Shown: positions 1 to 11,538 of the stretch, piece by piece | Position numbering within the stretch: the stretch's first letter is position 1 | Layout of the letters: the number at the start of each line of letters is the position of its first letter | Assembly: GCA_002914805.1 (NCBI GenBank) | Contig: JXTB01000117.1 | Location: forward strand, 207,046 to 271,045 | Direction: 5' to 3' | DNA from: Parasponia andersonii | Taxonomy: Eukaryota; Streptophyta; Magnoliopsida; Rosales; Cannabaceae | Length of the DNA stretch: 64,000 nt | The notes under the pieces: generated by a model | The model's input: the letters and a program-made list of their open reading frames with translations, nothing else | Database searches by the model: none | Told to the model about the DNA's origin: nothing | Program-made: the position numbers and the translations under genes

Positions 1-502
1 AATCAACAACCAACCACTCTTTTTTCCCCCTTCCTCTTATGCAAATATACTACATTTTGAATGAAAACCTACAGAATTAATCTAAATCCCCAGAAGAAGG
101 TAATTTGTATCTTCAAATTAAAGAAATGAAAACATTGACTTTCCAAATAAAAATAGTGGTGGTTATGAAAACAAAATTAAAAAAAGAAAGAGATAATATA
201 TTTTTATACATTGTATTTTGACACTTTGTTCAAATTTTACCTTATATTTTAGTTATTATCAATATTGATATTTAAATTTAGAATATGTTACAAATTTATA
301 CTCAGAGACTAATTTTGAGCAGTTAATTTACTAAGATACTATTTAAAAATTTAAAAATAAATCATATAAAAATTTATCTGAATAATTTATTAAATCATCT
401 TCATAAATTAACTACTCTAAACTAATAAAATAGTATAAATTTGTAACAAATATTAAATTTAAAGGATAATGTTGAATAATAATCAAAATATAAAGTACAA
501 AT
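1..502. other. AT-rich intergenic sequence
   Basis: No supportable gene. Very AT-rich, with short poly-A/poly-T runs and no recognisable repeat ends. It borders a GC-richer block beginning at 503. Confidence 0.5.
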
Positions 503-840
503 TAGAGCTGGCAATTCGGGCCAGCCCACGACTCCTTACCGTAAACCAACTTGGCCTATTCATATGCGGGCCAAGTTGAGCCTGGCTCAACTCCCAAGGT
601 CAAGCTATGCTTAAGAATCTTAGCCCAACCCATTTATTTAGGGCTCATTGTCCTAAAAATTTTTTAGGACCAAGAATTCTGGATCTTTATTGTCAAAAAA
701 AGGATTGAACACGGGTTAGCCCATTTGGCCCGAGTCCAACTTGGCGTATTCTTGGCCTGGAGGCTAAAGGACTTGATTTATTTTTTCTTTTAGTCTAGAC
801 CGGACTTGTCAGTTTAGTCTACCTATTTTGCTATTTTTAT
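503..840. mobile_element. hAT-like non-autonomous element, one end only
   Basis: A GC-richer island full of GGCC/GGGCC words (GGGCCAGCCC near 519, GCGGGCCAAG near 566, TTGGCCCG near 725). It begins TAGAGCTGGCAATTCGGGCC, which fits the YARNG start of hAT termini and resembles common plant non-autonomous elements of this composition. A better preserved relative with both ends lies at 41528-42148. I could not find a matching right terminus or an 8-bp target duplication, so the right edge is arbitrary. Confidence 0.35.
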
Positions 841-870
841 ATATAAATTAAAAAAATTGTCAAAACATGA

Positions 871-1550
871 TTTTTTTTTTTTTTGAAAGAAACAGGCAGA
901 TTACACGTGTTAAACACGATTCACAATAAAGAATTAGCATAGCCTGAGCGTGTATGCCAGATAGTAGATAAGTTTGCATTAACAGAAGGCTTATCCAACA
1001 AAACAGAATAATTAGTAGCAAAAAGCAGCTTGAAATGTAATCCAAGATGCCTTGACGACAAACTCAACTCGAAAAAGGTACAAAGTGTCCAAAAGCAAAT
1101 GCCATCATAAATTTTACTCGAGTGCGCGAAGGACTAGGCACACACAAGAAAGGTAGTACATCAACACATACAAATCCTCTAAAGGATGATTCGAATTTCA
1201 AACGGAAAAAAAAAAAAAAAATTAGGATCAATAAAACCTGTGGAGTTGTAAGATATGTCCCACTTTTAAGAACCTTCTCCATACACTCACAAAATTCATT
1301 AGGTGCAAAACCTATAAAAGGTCCTTCGCAATACAATGATCAAGAAATAGTAGTACAAGTAAAACTGAAGTCATACAGAAAATCAGAAAAGAGAAGTATT
1401 GGATTGCAAACTGATGCAAATTAATGCAACCAACTATTAATAGAACGTTATTCATTACACTGTACAGGATACACAACAGAGGTGCCTCCCTGGAGAAAAA
1501 AAGTAACAAACATGTTTAGATTCCTACTATCCTTCAAGTTTTAACCAGGG

Positions 1551-1605
<55 letters not shown>

Positions 1606-1860
1606 ACTAGGCTTTCCTGCTTCTAATGGCTACTTTTAAGACTTGGAAGGCAAATCTTCATCTTCTTCAGGTTCCAGTGGTCCAGGTTCTGCTTCTGGTT
1701 CCGTTACTTCAGCATCCGTTATTTCAAGTTTTGTTTTTGGCTATGGTGCACGAGTTTCTGATCGTGGTTGTTTTTGTTCCCCCAAATCATCTAGGAAATC
1801 CATTATAGTTTACGCTTGTTTCGTCTAACTGTTCAGTCCCATAATCGAACTTTCCTTTTT
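871..1860 (-). pseudogene. Probable processed retrocopy of an unknown plant gene
   Basis: Read on the minus strand, a short frame starts with ATG at 1803-1801 and ends at TAA 1638-1636. It encodes an acidic 55-residue peptide beginning MDFLDDLGEQKQPRSE and ending in a Glu/Asp/Pro-rich stretch, EEDEDLPSKS. Codon 21 is TAG, so the frame is broken. Downstream on the same strand comes about 750 bp that reads like a 3' untranslated region, closed by A14 (T14 on the plus strand, 871-884) exactly where a poly(A) tail would sit. A second minus-strand frame (1336-1064) contains a protein-like stretch, FAPNEFCECMEKVLKSGTY, ahead of a possible splice donor, so part of the copy may retain an intron. A (TA)n tract at 1555-1600 interrupts it. 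No target-site duplication was found and I do not recognise the parent gene. Confidence 0.4.
1555..1600. repeat. (TA)n microsatellite
   Basis: Uninterrupted TA dinucleotide run of about 22 units, inside the probable retrocopy. Confidence 0.9.
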
Positions 1861-2580
1861 CTGATCTTCCCTTCTTGGTCAATTGGGCATGATTGGAATG
1901 TCATATATAGCTCTAAAGTCTCGATTTTTTTTTTTTTTTCTCATCTTTGCAAACTCTAGCTAAAGTTCAAGTTTGAGGAATTTTAGTGAACTATATAGAT
2001 TAAATTTTAATGCTTTTAGCAGTCAATTTATATTCATTATTTGTATTTATAATTATTTATAAAACTTTTATACAAAAATATATTTTTTTATAACTGTTCA
2101 CTTATTTGTATAAATGCACTTGGAATTTAATTTGATTAAATACTATTACTAAGAATCTTTAAAATTATTGGTTGAATAATTTCGCGGTTAAAGTTTCTTA
2201 GTCTATTTTTCAAAACTAATGTTTAATACAGGATTCGGTTTAAATATAGTATTTCAATTATTTATCTTTGGTTGAAAGATTGTTGATTAAATAATTGAAT
2301 TTTCTTCTGGAAAAGTTTTGCTTGAATGATTTACAATCCACAAACCTTCTTACTTGATCGTTACGTCCTGTATGCTTTTATTGTCTAATTTTATATACAT
2401 GAGATGTATAATATTATAGTGTTAGCACTTTGGCTTTAGACAATAATTGTTTTGATCATAGTACTATGTTTATTATAGTATGTTATAATGTCTTAAATTA
2501 GCTTATTCTCTTTAAGTCGCATAATTGGATATATATAATTGATTTTGTAGTTACTAAATAAGTTAGATAATTAAGTAAAA
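1861..2580. other. AT-rich sequence without a visible gene
   Basis: No coding frame, RNA gene or repeat terminus that I can support. It lies between the retrocopy and the non-coding leader of the copia remnant and may contain that element's decayed 5' LTR, but I found no copy of the 3' LTR sequence here. Confidence 0.4.
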
Positions 2581-3629
2581 TCAGGATCTCTAAATTTTAA
2601 AAGATTGAGTGGGAGCAGGTATAAGATATCTATAGTCTCCATCATTAGTTCAATGGTTCTAAAGATGTGCCTCGCCTCAGAATCTTACTGAGCTCCCGTA
2701 GGAAGGCTTTCATCTTGGTATTACTGGTATTGAGTCTCTTAGGATAAATTTGCGAGTGGACTTTACGTACAGATTTCCCGTAGGAGACTGTATTGTTTAA
2801 GAAAGCTTGTGAATTGAAATGATGGTTACATACTCAACATAGAATGCTATTAACCTCCCGTAAGAGCTATGTTAGTAATTCTATGGACTGATAAACAGGG
2901 TAATTAGTAAACTAGAATATAAGATATTTGTCTTTTTGTCTAAAGTGAATTGTTCACATTTAACTTGTAGATTCACATGATTACCTGTAGGTAACTTGTG
3001 ATCTATGGTAGATTAAAATACCTTGAATATTTGTGACGGTATTAGGGATTCTTACACAAGCATTTTATCTTGATAGATTTAATGTTAAGTATTCTAAATT
3101 CTTTTATATTTAGATAAACTAGCAAACTTAGTTTAGTACTAGGAGGATCATAATTTACATACTTATCTATAGTTTATTCTTAGTTTCCAAATGACCAATA
3201 AGAGTATAACACATAATCTTCATGTTTGATTATATGTCATAACATTTAAGTTTTCTTATTTTACTCTAAATGTACTCCAATATTTTGCACGAATTGTCTA
3301 CTGAATTTAAATTAGTTACTTTGATTGATAAATCACAAGAGTTGGTGATTTTGTCAAAGTTTACTCCTGATAATTAATACCCTTGTTGAGGTATTTATTA
3401 TCTTACTTAAGATAATGAACACCCTTGTTGAGGTGTTTATTATCTTACTGTAAAATTAAATCGAAACAAAGATGTTTGTATTCGATTATTTTTCCCTATA
3501 TGTTTAATTGAGAATTAAAACTACAGAATTTAATTGTGAATTGAATTCATTAAATTCGATTATGAATTAGATTTATTTTATGACTTTTGTCTAATTGAGA
3601 ATCTTATTATTTTACAGTTTGAGGAAATA
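2581..3629 (+). mobile_element. Non-coding leader region of the copia remnant (inferred)
   Basis: About 1 kb with no open frame, directly upstream of the copia protease remnant and in the expected place for a leader and gag. The word CCCGTAgGA or a close variant recurs three times (about 2694, 2778, 2855). Two tandem hairpins lie at 3369-3444. No recognisable gag motif remains. Membership of the element is inferred from position only. Confidence 0.35.
3369..3444. repeat. Two tandem hairpins, 42-bp spacing
   Basis: Hairpin 1 has arms GATAATTAATACC (3369-3381) and GGTATTTATTATC (3390-3402). Hairpin 2 has arms GATAATGAACACC (3411-3423) and GGTGTTTATTATC (3432-3444). Both enclose the same 8-nt loop CTTGTTGA. 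At the tenth stem position T-A in the first is replaced by C-G in the second, so pairing is kept. The seventh position is T-T in the first and G-T wobble in the second. Confidence 0.75.
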
Positions 3630-5095
3630 TTGTTTCATAGAATGGACAAGGTTTCCAGAAAGAGGAAAGAGACAAAGGAATATAGTATAAGGAGTAAAAC
3701 GAGGATATTTATGGAGACATCTCAGCATTCAAAGAGTTTGAACGATAATCAATATGGGGATACCTCTACTGAAAAGTGGTTAGGAGCTTCTCCGATAGTT
3801 AGGTTCTTTGGGAGGCCAAGAAAATCACTCTCTGCTGAGGATAGAAGAGATCTCTGGCTAGTGGACTTAGGATCTAATGTCAATATCTGCAACGACAAGA
3901 AATGGTTCATTAAACCAAATCAATTAATGATGTTGGTCGTGATGTGGAAGTGATAAACAATTGAAGAGTTCGAATAAAGAGCATAGGTGATGCCTATCTC
4001 AAGATCAATGATTGCTCCATGATCTTGAAAGATTGCTATAACGTACTGGAATTTACTTTAAATGCTTTTTCGATATCGAATATATTTAAAGAAGGCTATT
4101 GTTTCGAGTTTGACAAAAAGGTGAAATTCTTCTATAATAATCTATTGTACTATGTGGGAGAAATGCAAAATAGACTTTATGTCCTAACCCCAAAGCCACA
4201 AAGTACATCATTTTCAATCATGAGCATTACTACACTCCAAAAGATGGTGAATGACATCAAGAAGGAGCATCATACCATCGATTGGCACAAGCAACTCGGA
4301 TACATGCCATACTCAGAAATTCATAGACTTATGGAGCTGGGTCACTTGCCTGAAGTGGACATCAGCAACGACATAGACTGTGAGGATTGCGAGAAGCCTG
4401 TAAAGTACAAGCGTCCTCTTGCTACTTATTATGAGAAAGCTGAGGCATGTTTAGAGTGCGTACATGTGCATATCTGTGAACCAATGGAGGTAGTTTCCTA
4501 TAATAAGCATACATTGTTTATCACTTTTATTGATGAATATTCGGAATTTGGTCAAGTCTATTTTCTCAAGAGATACGATGAAGTTCCAGATGCTTTCTAT
4601 GAGTTTGATAGAAAGGTGCGAATGCAACATGACACCGAGGTCAAGAAGTTCAAGATTGAAGCCGAACATGAAGATGTGGATTCTCTTCGAGACCTGCTGA
4701 GGCCAGCACTAGCCAATCTTGCTATTCCTTATGAATATGCGACTATCTATAAGCATAGTCGTATAGGAGCTGCTGAGAGGTACAACATCAGACTCAAGCA
4801 AACTATAGAGCTGATGTACAAGGAGTCACTGCTGTCCTATAGATACTGGAATTATGCTTTAAGGATAGCTTTGTACATCCTCAACTTCATTCCATCAGAT
4901 AGAGTTACTTCGACACCTTTTCAGATGTAGATGGGCTATGTAGAGAGCTTAGAGCATCTAAAGGTATGAAATTGCAAAGTATACGCATGCAAGAAAGTGA
5001 GAGACGAAGTTGACAAGAATTCAGAAAAGTGTTTTCTGCTTGGCTATCCAAAGGAAGAGAAGGGCTACATTCTTTACAAACAATCTACGAATACT
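3630..5095 (+). pseudogene. Ty1/copia polyprotein remnant (protease to integrase)
   Basis: Degenerate copia pol running into the assembly gap. The first frame (3630-3953) ends with a protease-like WLVDLGSNVNICNDKKWF, where the active-site D-[S/T]-G has become D-L-G. A frameshift and stops near 3935-3990 follow. The second frame (4019-4930, 303 residues) carries the GAG-pre-integrase and integrase pattern: WHKQLGYM (second zinc His replaced by Tyr), a CEDC zinc pair, and HVHICEPM, where the first catalytic Asp is His. It then has FITFIDEYSEF and the AER..N motif (GAAERYNIRLKQT) near its end. After a stop at 4928 the reading resumes with NSEKCFLLGYPKEEKGY, typical of the integrase/RT junction. 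Several key residues and the frame are lost, so the element is dead. Reverse transcriptase and RNase H would lie in the gap. Confidence 0.88.
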
Positions 5096-5968
5096 NNNNN
5101 NNNNNNNNNNNNNNNNNNNNNNNNNNNNNNNNNNNNNNNNNNNNNNNNNNNNNNNNNNNNNNNNNNNNNNNNNNNNNNNNNNNNNNNNNNNNNNNNNNNN
5201 NNNNNNNNNNNNNNNNNNNNNNNNNNNNNNNNNNNNNNNNNNNNNNNNNNNNNNNNNNNNNNNNNNNNNNNNNNNNNNNNNNNNNNNNNNNNNNNNNNNN
5301 NNNNNNNNNNNNNNNNNNNNNNNNNNNNNNNNNNNNNNNNNNNNNNNNNNNNNNNNNNNNNNNNNNNNNNNNNNNNNNNNNNNNNNNNNNNNNNNNNNNN
5401 NNNNNNNNNNNNNNNNNNNNNNNNNNNNNNNNNNNNNNNNNNNNNNNNNNNNNNNNNNNNNNNNNNNNNNNNNNNNNNNNNNNNNNNNNNNNNNNNNNNN
5501 NNNNNNNNNNNNNNNNNNNNNNNNNNNNNNNNNNNNNNNNNNNNNNNNNNNNNNNNNNNNNNNNNNNNNNNNNNNNNNNNNNNNNNNNNNNNNNNNNNNN
5601 NNNNNNNNNNNNNNNNNNNNNNNNNNNNNNNNNNNNNNNNNNNNNNNNNNNNNNNNNNNNNNNNNNNNNNNNNNNNNNNNNNNNNNNNNNNNNNNNNNNN
5701 NNNNNNNNNNNNNNNNNNNNNNNNNNNNNNNNNNNNNNNNNNNNNNNNNNNNNNNNNNNNNNNNNNNNNNNNNNNNNNNNNNNNNNNNNNNNNNNNNNNN
5801 NNNNNNNNNNNNNNNNNNNNNNNNNNNNNNNNNNNNNNNNNNNNNNNNNNNNNNNNNNNNNNNNNNNNNNNNNNNNNNNNNNNNNNNNNNNNNNNNNNNN
5901 NNNNNNNNNNNNNNNNNNNNNNNNNNNNNNNNNNNNNNNNNNNNNNNNNNNNNNNNNNNNNNNNNNNN
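5096..5968. other. Assembly gap (873 N)
   Basis: Run of N inside the copia element, where the reverse transcriptase/RNase H region would be expected. Apparent frames across it are artefacts. 873 bp is shorter than an intact RT plus RNase H segment, so either the gap size is nominal or the element has an internal deletion. Confidence 0.99.
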
Positions 5969-6009
5969 TCATGAAACTGTGTAAAATAATGATTCTACAT
6001 AGAAGTTGG

Positions 6010-6663
6010 TATTTTTATAAATAAGTTTCATGAGTTGGACATATTTATAAAAATATACCTAAAACCCAAATTGGAAAACAAACCCAATCCTAATTGGACT
6101 AGGGTTAGCAATTTTGGGTCCCATATATATAAGATATAAAAGAGGAAAAACAAAACAGTAACTCTAAGAGAGTCACACGCATAGATACAGGGAGAGAGAG
6201 AGATTTCGGCCAACCTAGGCTAAGAGAGAGAGAAAAATATTTCTTACAATCTCATAGTCTCATCTCACGTCTCGGTGTTCCATAGGATCAAGAAGGCGTT
6301 CTTGATCGTTCTCCAACGAAGGTTTCGACTTAGTGCCCATTCGTTTCATCAACCAAGAACAAGAGCATAGACAAGAAGATCTAGGGTTGGAAGTTTGATC
6401 ACCATCAAGAAGGAGATCGAGGAGGATACGCTACAAGAGGTAAACCCTAATCTCATCTCTAGAGTTTTGTATCTAGATTTAATTTACACTGTACATGATC
6501 CTGTATATGATTCATGTGTGTTACATAGTTATGAAAACTATTTTCATGTAAAATTTTAAAACCTAAATCTGCTATTTTTCTGCTGTGTTTATGATATGAT
6601 CATATATTTTCTATATCTGTATGCATGCATGATTTTCCTAAGTGTTAGGTCAATTTACCAACA
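6010..6663 (+). mobile_element. Probable 3' LTR of the copia element
   Basis: Non-coding sequence downstream of the pol remnant with LTR promoter features: a TATA motif CATATATATAAG near 6123, a GA-rich leader (6190-6240), and a structured section with GATCAAGAAGGCGTTCTTGATC (near 6288), a 10-bp inverted repeat. It appears to end ...TTTACCAACA at about 6663, where gypsy LTR sequence begins. The start is uncertain because the 5' LTR is not visible and the gap is close. Confidence 0.5.
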
Positions 6664-7349
6664 ATATATATATATATATATCAAACTTCCCCATTTTCCG
6701 AGTATAATCCAAAAATGACAACAAAACACAATCCAACGGTTGGATCAAAAAGTCAACTCAAGCTCAAAATATTCCAAAAATGACAACTTTTGATTCAGGT
6801 ATTATGGGATTAAGTTTTATATACCTTGAGCTTTCTCTCGACGAGACGAATCCAACGAGTTCAGTTCGAGGTAGAATGGTGGCCGGAATCGTCGCCGGTG
6901 GCGAAAACTCCTCTGTGGCCACTTTCTCTTCTCCGACTCCAGTGGGCTTCTCCGGCGGCTTCTGGTGTTCGGCGACGAGCTCGACTCGGTTTTGGCGAGG
7001 TCCGCCGACCGTCTCTGCAGCTGGGCAGTGGTAGGAGGCGCGGCGCCTCCCTTTCAGTGGTACGCGGCCGAGAGACAGAGAGAGACGAGGGAGAGAGGGT
7101 CGACGGGAGGGAGAGAGAGAAGAGAGAGAGGGAAAAAGAAACGATATCACGTGGCTCTATTTTATGGGGCAGTGTAATTTTTAAAAATTATACATAAGTC
7201 CCTAAATTTTCAAATCTCTATAATTTTGTCCCCCAAAAATTACAATTTAGTCATTCTGCACAAAATTTTTGCAAATTAATTCTCTCATTATTATATCTAG
7301 AAAATTGATAAAATGTCCAAATTACCCTCTCAAAATCAGGGTTTTTACA
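6664..7349 (-). mobile_element. Gypsy-type LTR fragment
   Basis: It aligns by eye with the ends of the LTRs at 38200-38703, 44900-45418 and 51050-51741. Shared pieces are a (TA)n-TCAAA tract, a segment on CCAACGGTTGGATC followed by AAAGTCAACTC, a GC-rich stretch with CCGGCGG words, and a terminal GGGTTTTTACA at 7339-7349. Only the distal third of the LTR is present. The inner boundary abuts the copia LTR, which suggests that the copia element inserted into this LTR or that a deletion joined them. The purine-rich 7080-7140 segment belongs to the fragment. Frames seen here are not genes. Confidence 0.7.
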
Positions 7350-8349
7350 CTCTTTGCTTTGTCTCATGACTTATTAAAGTTCTTATCCTTCATCCACTAC
7401 CTCTTATTCCTTGCTTTATTTGTTTTTGAGAATTATTATTTTTTCTGCTAGAAGTTTCAAGAAGATTAGAGAAGAAAAAGGACACATTGCTTACCATTAG
7501 AATAATACGAAACTGGTATTTCATATCCTGATACTTCATTTATAACCTATGGAATCTGCAGCTGCTTTTGGTTATCTCCTGAAATTGATGTACTTACTAG
7601 AATTTCACATTTCTGCGAGATGATCATGTCTCTAGCTTCTGGTTCTTTTCACTTGATCAGGACATTGAGAATGGCTGCATAATATTGTTTGCTAATTTTA
7701 TGACCATCACAACATTTATGGTTTAATTTTGAGGGGCATGCCCTATATGGACTTTTTGTTACTTCTATTTTTTCTCATGCATGTTTACAATGTAAGAGAA
7801 ATTTGTACTGATTTCAATCATGATGCTTGATTGTGTTCTATCGTTATAATTCTTCAAGTCCAAGGTTTACAAGGTAATGTATGGACCTTTACATTGGTAG
7901 TTCTTATTTCTGATGCTAATTAGAATACTTCTACTTTTTTGGATTTATTGTGTCGAATTGAAATTTTTGTTGCATATTCTTATCACAAGTTCCTTTCTCC
8001 TGAAACAATCAAGTGAAAGTGGTCAAGAGCCTACACCCCGCCTTTAAGATTGAGGAGCCTACACACTGCCTCCAGAACCATGTCATGATAATGACAATGA
8101 ATACTGGTTAATTAGTGTTACGTATGTTTTTATTTATTTTCTATGTATTTAGGATATACTTTCTTTAAAATCTTGTGTTATTTTATTGTGTATGACATTC
8201 ATATTAGAAATCTATAAATTTGTATTTTATTTATTTTTAATACTAATGAATAGTGACAATGTTCATGACTAAATATATATATAAATAAGAGTGTCAAATA
8301 AATCAAGATGTTCATACATTTCAATTAATTATAAAATATGTATTTTTTT
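7350..8349. other. Intergenic sequence, no gene supported
   Basis: No frame longer than chance and no repeat ends. It has moderately mixed composition compared with its surroundings. Possibly flank of the original LTR element or decayed internal sequence. I see no homology to the other blocks in the window. Confidence 0.4.
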
Positions 8350-8679
8350 GGGAAAAGAAACAAATTTAGAGATGAAATTTTTTAATATTTTTGTCAAAAA
8401 AAATTTTAAGCTATGACTTCGTTGTCAACGACAAAAACCATTTAAAGACAACAAATGAATTTTTAGAGTCGAAAAGTTTTCATCTCTGAATATTAAGAAT
8501 TAGATCGAAATAATAATTTTGTCTCTAAAACTTTAGCTAGGAGGAAATAGAGAGCTACGAGGAAATAGAGACGGCCAATTGACGAAATATTTTTTTTTGT
8601 CTCTAAAGAGATTTAGAGACAAAATTGAGGTTTTAGAGATGAAAGTTTTCATCTCTAAAGACCACTTTTCTTATAGCAG
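8350..8679. mobile_element. CACTA (En/Spm)-like terminal fragment
   Basis: The right edge TTTTCTTATAGCA (8666-8678) is close to the inverted terminus of plant CACTA elements (CACTACAAGAAAA read in reverse). Inside it lie many subterminal repeats of GTCTCTAAA, CATCTCTAAA and their complements (8380-8660), as CACTA transposase-binding regions have. The opposite terminus and the usual 3-bp target duplication were not located. Confidence 0.55.
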
Positions 8680-9706
8680 CCTGATCAATTTTAAATCTCC
8701 CACTTAATTATATACGTTGGTGGGTATATATTTGTAGACAGAGAGAGATCCAACAATTTCAAGCGATAAATGGTACTCGTTGGAAAAAAGCCATTTAGAA
8801 TGGATCAGGGAATCATCTTTAGCATTTATATATATATATATATATATATATGTATTTATAAAAATATTTAGCATCTCGTAGTTGAGAATGAGGTAAAAGC
8901 TACTTTGTCACCATCGATCGCTAGAATATATATCAAACATTTTAATGCTAGCAAGTCAGGTATCTGATTCTCCAAGGCCTAATTCCCATCATCTAGCTTT
9001 TGCCTCAACTTATACCTAATAACAATCTATTTAATGCATTGTATGATCAGGAATTATTTTTAACGTTAACTTAATTATATAGTTAATTAATAACCAAAGC
9101 TTTTCTCTTCTCTGCTTTTTGAACAATATGGACCATATATACATTGGACGGGGCAAGAATTTTGAACCTGCACTACTATAGATACTAGATTCGCCTATTA
9201 GCAAATTGAAACCCTTGGTCTAATGCTTAAACTATAAACCCTAATAAGTACTTAAATTAATGGTTTGCCTCATAAAAAATAAAAAAGTTAGTGCTTTAAA
9301 ATAATACCTACGAGCAGGAATAATTGTGAGGTGGCCTCTCTCCTCTCTTCGTCGGGGCTTTCGTTCTAATGCAGTTACTTATTTAAATTAATCTCAACCG
9401 GTTGCAATCATTAGGCAAAAATGCCCGTTTGAAAGCAGAGTTATTTAACAATTATATTTACTTTTTGCCACCTTAAAAAAATATCAAGACCTCCTTTCCG
9501 CCGCCACATCCATTGATTAGAAGTAATTTCTAATGTAAAATACATCAAGGCATGCATGAAAGATTACATAAGATAGCACAACACAAATGACGCATGCAAT
9601 TTTTTTTTCTTCGAGTAATATCGCTATATATGTAGAACTATTACTAATGATATCGTCAAACATTGTATTAATTTAATGATCAACATTAGTATTAAACTAT
9701 TTGTAA
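8680..9706 (+). repeat. Upstream flank of gene A, duplicated upstream of gene B
   Basis: No gene. Several landmarks recur in the same order upstream of gene B: GATACTAGATTCGCCTAT (9181 versus 14430), a GGCCTCTC...TTACTTATTTAAATT segment (9333-9390 versus 14713-14780), TTGCCACCTTAAAAA (9465 versus 14874), and a GGCATG...AGATTA...ACGCA(T/C)GCAA stretch (9550-9600 versus 14955-14998). This shows that A and B arose by duplication of a unit that included at least 2 kb of upstream DNA. Confidence 0.7.
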
Positions 9707-9711
9707 AATCT

Positions 9712-10659
9712 GGTGTATTTAAAGGGTAAAAGAGTAATTTTCATGGTAGTGGCATTTTGGTGGATTTAAATTTTTGGATTATTGAATTAAAATATCTGAA
9801 TTATTTAAATTAAAGTATTTTAAAATAAATCTGGACAAACTGAAGTCTAGGTGCGTTTGGACAAAAATATAGAGAATATTTAAAAACAAGGGCTAAATTG
9901 AAATTATTAGAGGGTATAAATGAAAATAATTTGAGTAATTTGGGTCAAAGAATAATTTTTTAAACAGTAACCACCTATTAAAAAATTGCCACGTGGCCAC
10001 TAACTCTCAAAATTTTAAATAATCTGGCAACGGCGTCGACTCAGACCAAGAGCTCCAGCCGAGCTCCTCCTAGGTGACCGAAGAAGCAATGCTAGTGGCC
10101 ATCGCGCATTGTCGATGGCTTAGACAATCGGAGAAAACATATAAAAACATGGCCGTTCGATATTTACGCCGCACAACCCTACCGTCAATCACCTAAGCCG
10201 GTCCAAAACTCCTCCCGATGTCGAACCTAACCTGTTTTAGCGATAAATCACTAGTAAAATTCCTCCGGTTGTGACGATATTTTAGAATTCAATTGTGATA
10301 ATTTTACAAATATCTTAGGTAATATATGATTTATTAGTATTGATAAGTGTAATCGCTAAATGATTTAATATACAACAAGGGATAATTGATCCGGTTGAAT
10401 TGAATTTCAGATTTGTTGAAAATTTTGCTTCAAAAATTGGCATTTTCATATTTATTTTTAGAAAAGTGATATTTTACTAATTATTTTTACAAAATAGTTA
10501 TTTAAGCTTTAAAAATCATATGAGTAGAGAGTGGAGAATTAACCATGAACAAATATGATTATATTGTGGTGAATTGAAATTTGGAGACGAGTGAATCTTC
10601 GAATTGAAAACAATATGATGTTTTTCTAAATACTTCCAAAAATGGTATTTTTGAGTTTG

Positions 10660-10692
<33 letters not shown>

Positions 10693-10877
10693 AGAGAAAT
10701 TAAAATAAATGAAAAAATTCTTACTTTAGAATTTTACCTACTTTTGAGGAATAGAAATTAAAATTTAAAAAAAATTAAAATTTTTAGAATTTTATAAAAA
10801 TCACTATTTATCACTATTTCAACATGAAACATTAAATTACTAATAAAAATCATGACCTTGTTATTCTGGTCACCATT
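9712..10877 (+). mobile_element. Solo LTR of the gypsy family, plus orientation
   Basis: It starts TGTAAAATC like the other LTRs and ends near ...CATGACCTTGTTATTCTGGTCA, a decayed form of the family end GG(T/G)CATGACA. Candidate 5-bp target duplication CTATT (9707-9711) / CTATC (10878-10882). At about 1.17 kb it is half the length of its relatives, so it has an internal deletion. It contains the GC-rich segment near 10030-10240 characteristic of this LTR and a (TA)n run at 10663-10690. It sits in the upstream flank of gene A. Confidence 0.6.
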
Positions 10878-11280
10878 CTATCACATACCTAGATGAATAA
10901 TACGTGAAGTCTTACACAATTGTGCCAGTGCACTTCACTTATAATGTATAGTGACGTCATAATTTCAATTCCTTTTTTTCCTTCTTAATTACAAAAACGA
11001 AAAGAAAGTAATAATTAACATGACCTGCATCAATCTGAATCAGCTTGAAGCCTTGAACTTCGATCTGTCCATAAAAATAAGTTCCCTAAAGTATGACTCT
11101 TAGAAATAACCCATATATTGATAATTATCAATTTGCTTGATACCCTAATTAAATTATATGAGGGTGAAGATTTGACACGGATTGCATATCAATTCCATGC
11201 CACGTTAAATTTCTTTTATATATAGCAATACTCACATCTAGCTACTTATAATTAATTAAGTAGCGTTATTTCTATCTTAA
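10878..11280. other. Distal upstream region of gene A
   Basis: No gene. Partial similarity to 15590-15700 upstream of gene B (ATTGAGGG-AAGATTTGA-AC words), consistent with the A/B duplication. Confidence 0.45.
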
Positions 11281-11321
11281 TTATCTCCACGAAGCTTCAA
11301 TCGAAGGCTCAAATTAAAAGT

Positions 11322-11400
11322 ACTGTTTCAGTGGAGAGGAGAGAATCGTAAATTCATTTTAAGTACCTAAAAGAGTGGAAGCTTTCTGTGACCTCTATAT
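11322..11400 (+). promoter_or_regulatory. Gene A promoter: ACTGTTTCAGTG box and TATA box
   Basis: ACTGTTTCAGTG at 11322-11333 lies 217 bp before the ATG of gene A. The identical 12-mer lies 213 bp before the ATG of gene B. A TATA-like CTCTATATGATGG follows at about 11394-11406, some 140 bp before the ATG. Both are inside a longer segment shared by A and B (GAAGCTTC..., AAATTAAAAGTACTG). The conserved spacing argues for a working promoter. Confidence 0.6.
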
Positions 11401-11538
11401 GATGGCTCCAAACCCTTGTAAAAGAAAACAAGAAAACAAAGCAAACCTATATATCTACTAGACACTTTTTAATACATACATATAGCTAGTCTCATAAGCT
11501 AGCTTCTTATAATTGTGATTCAAATCTATAACTATAAT

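Noticed and set aside
4997..6024. Several long frames spanning the N run
   Set aside because: They consist almost entirely of unknown residues across the gap; only the copia fragment before it is real.
6764..7197. Overlapping frames of 84-128 residues on both strands
   Set aside because: They lie in the GC-rich part of a gypsy LTR that recurs elsewhere in the window without conserved frames.
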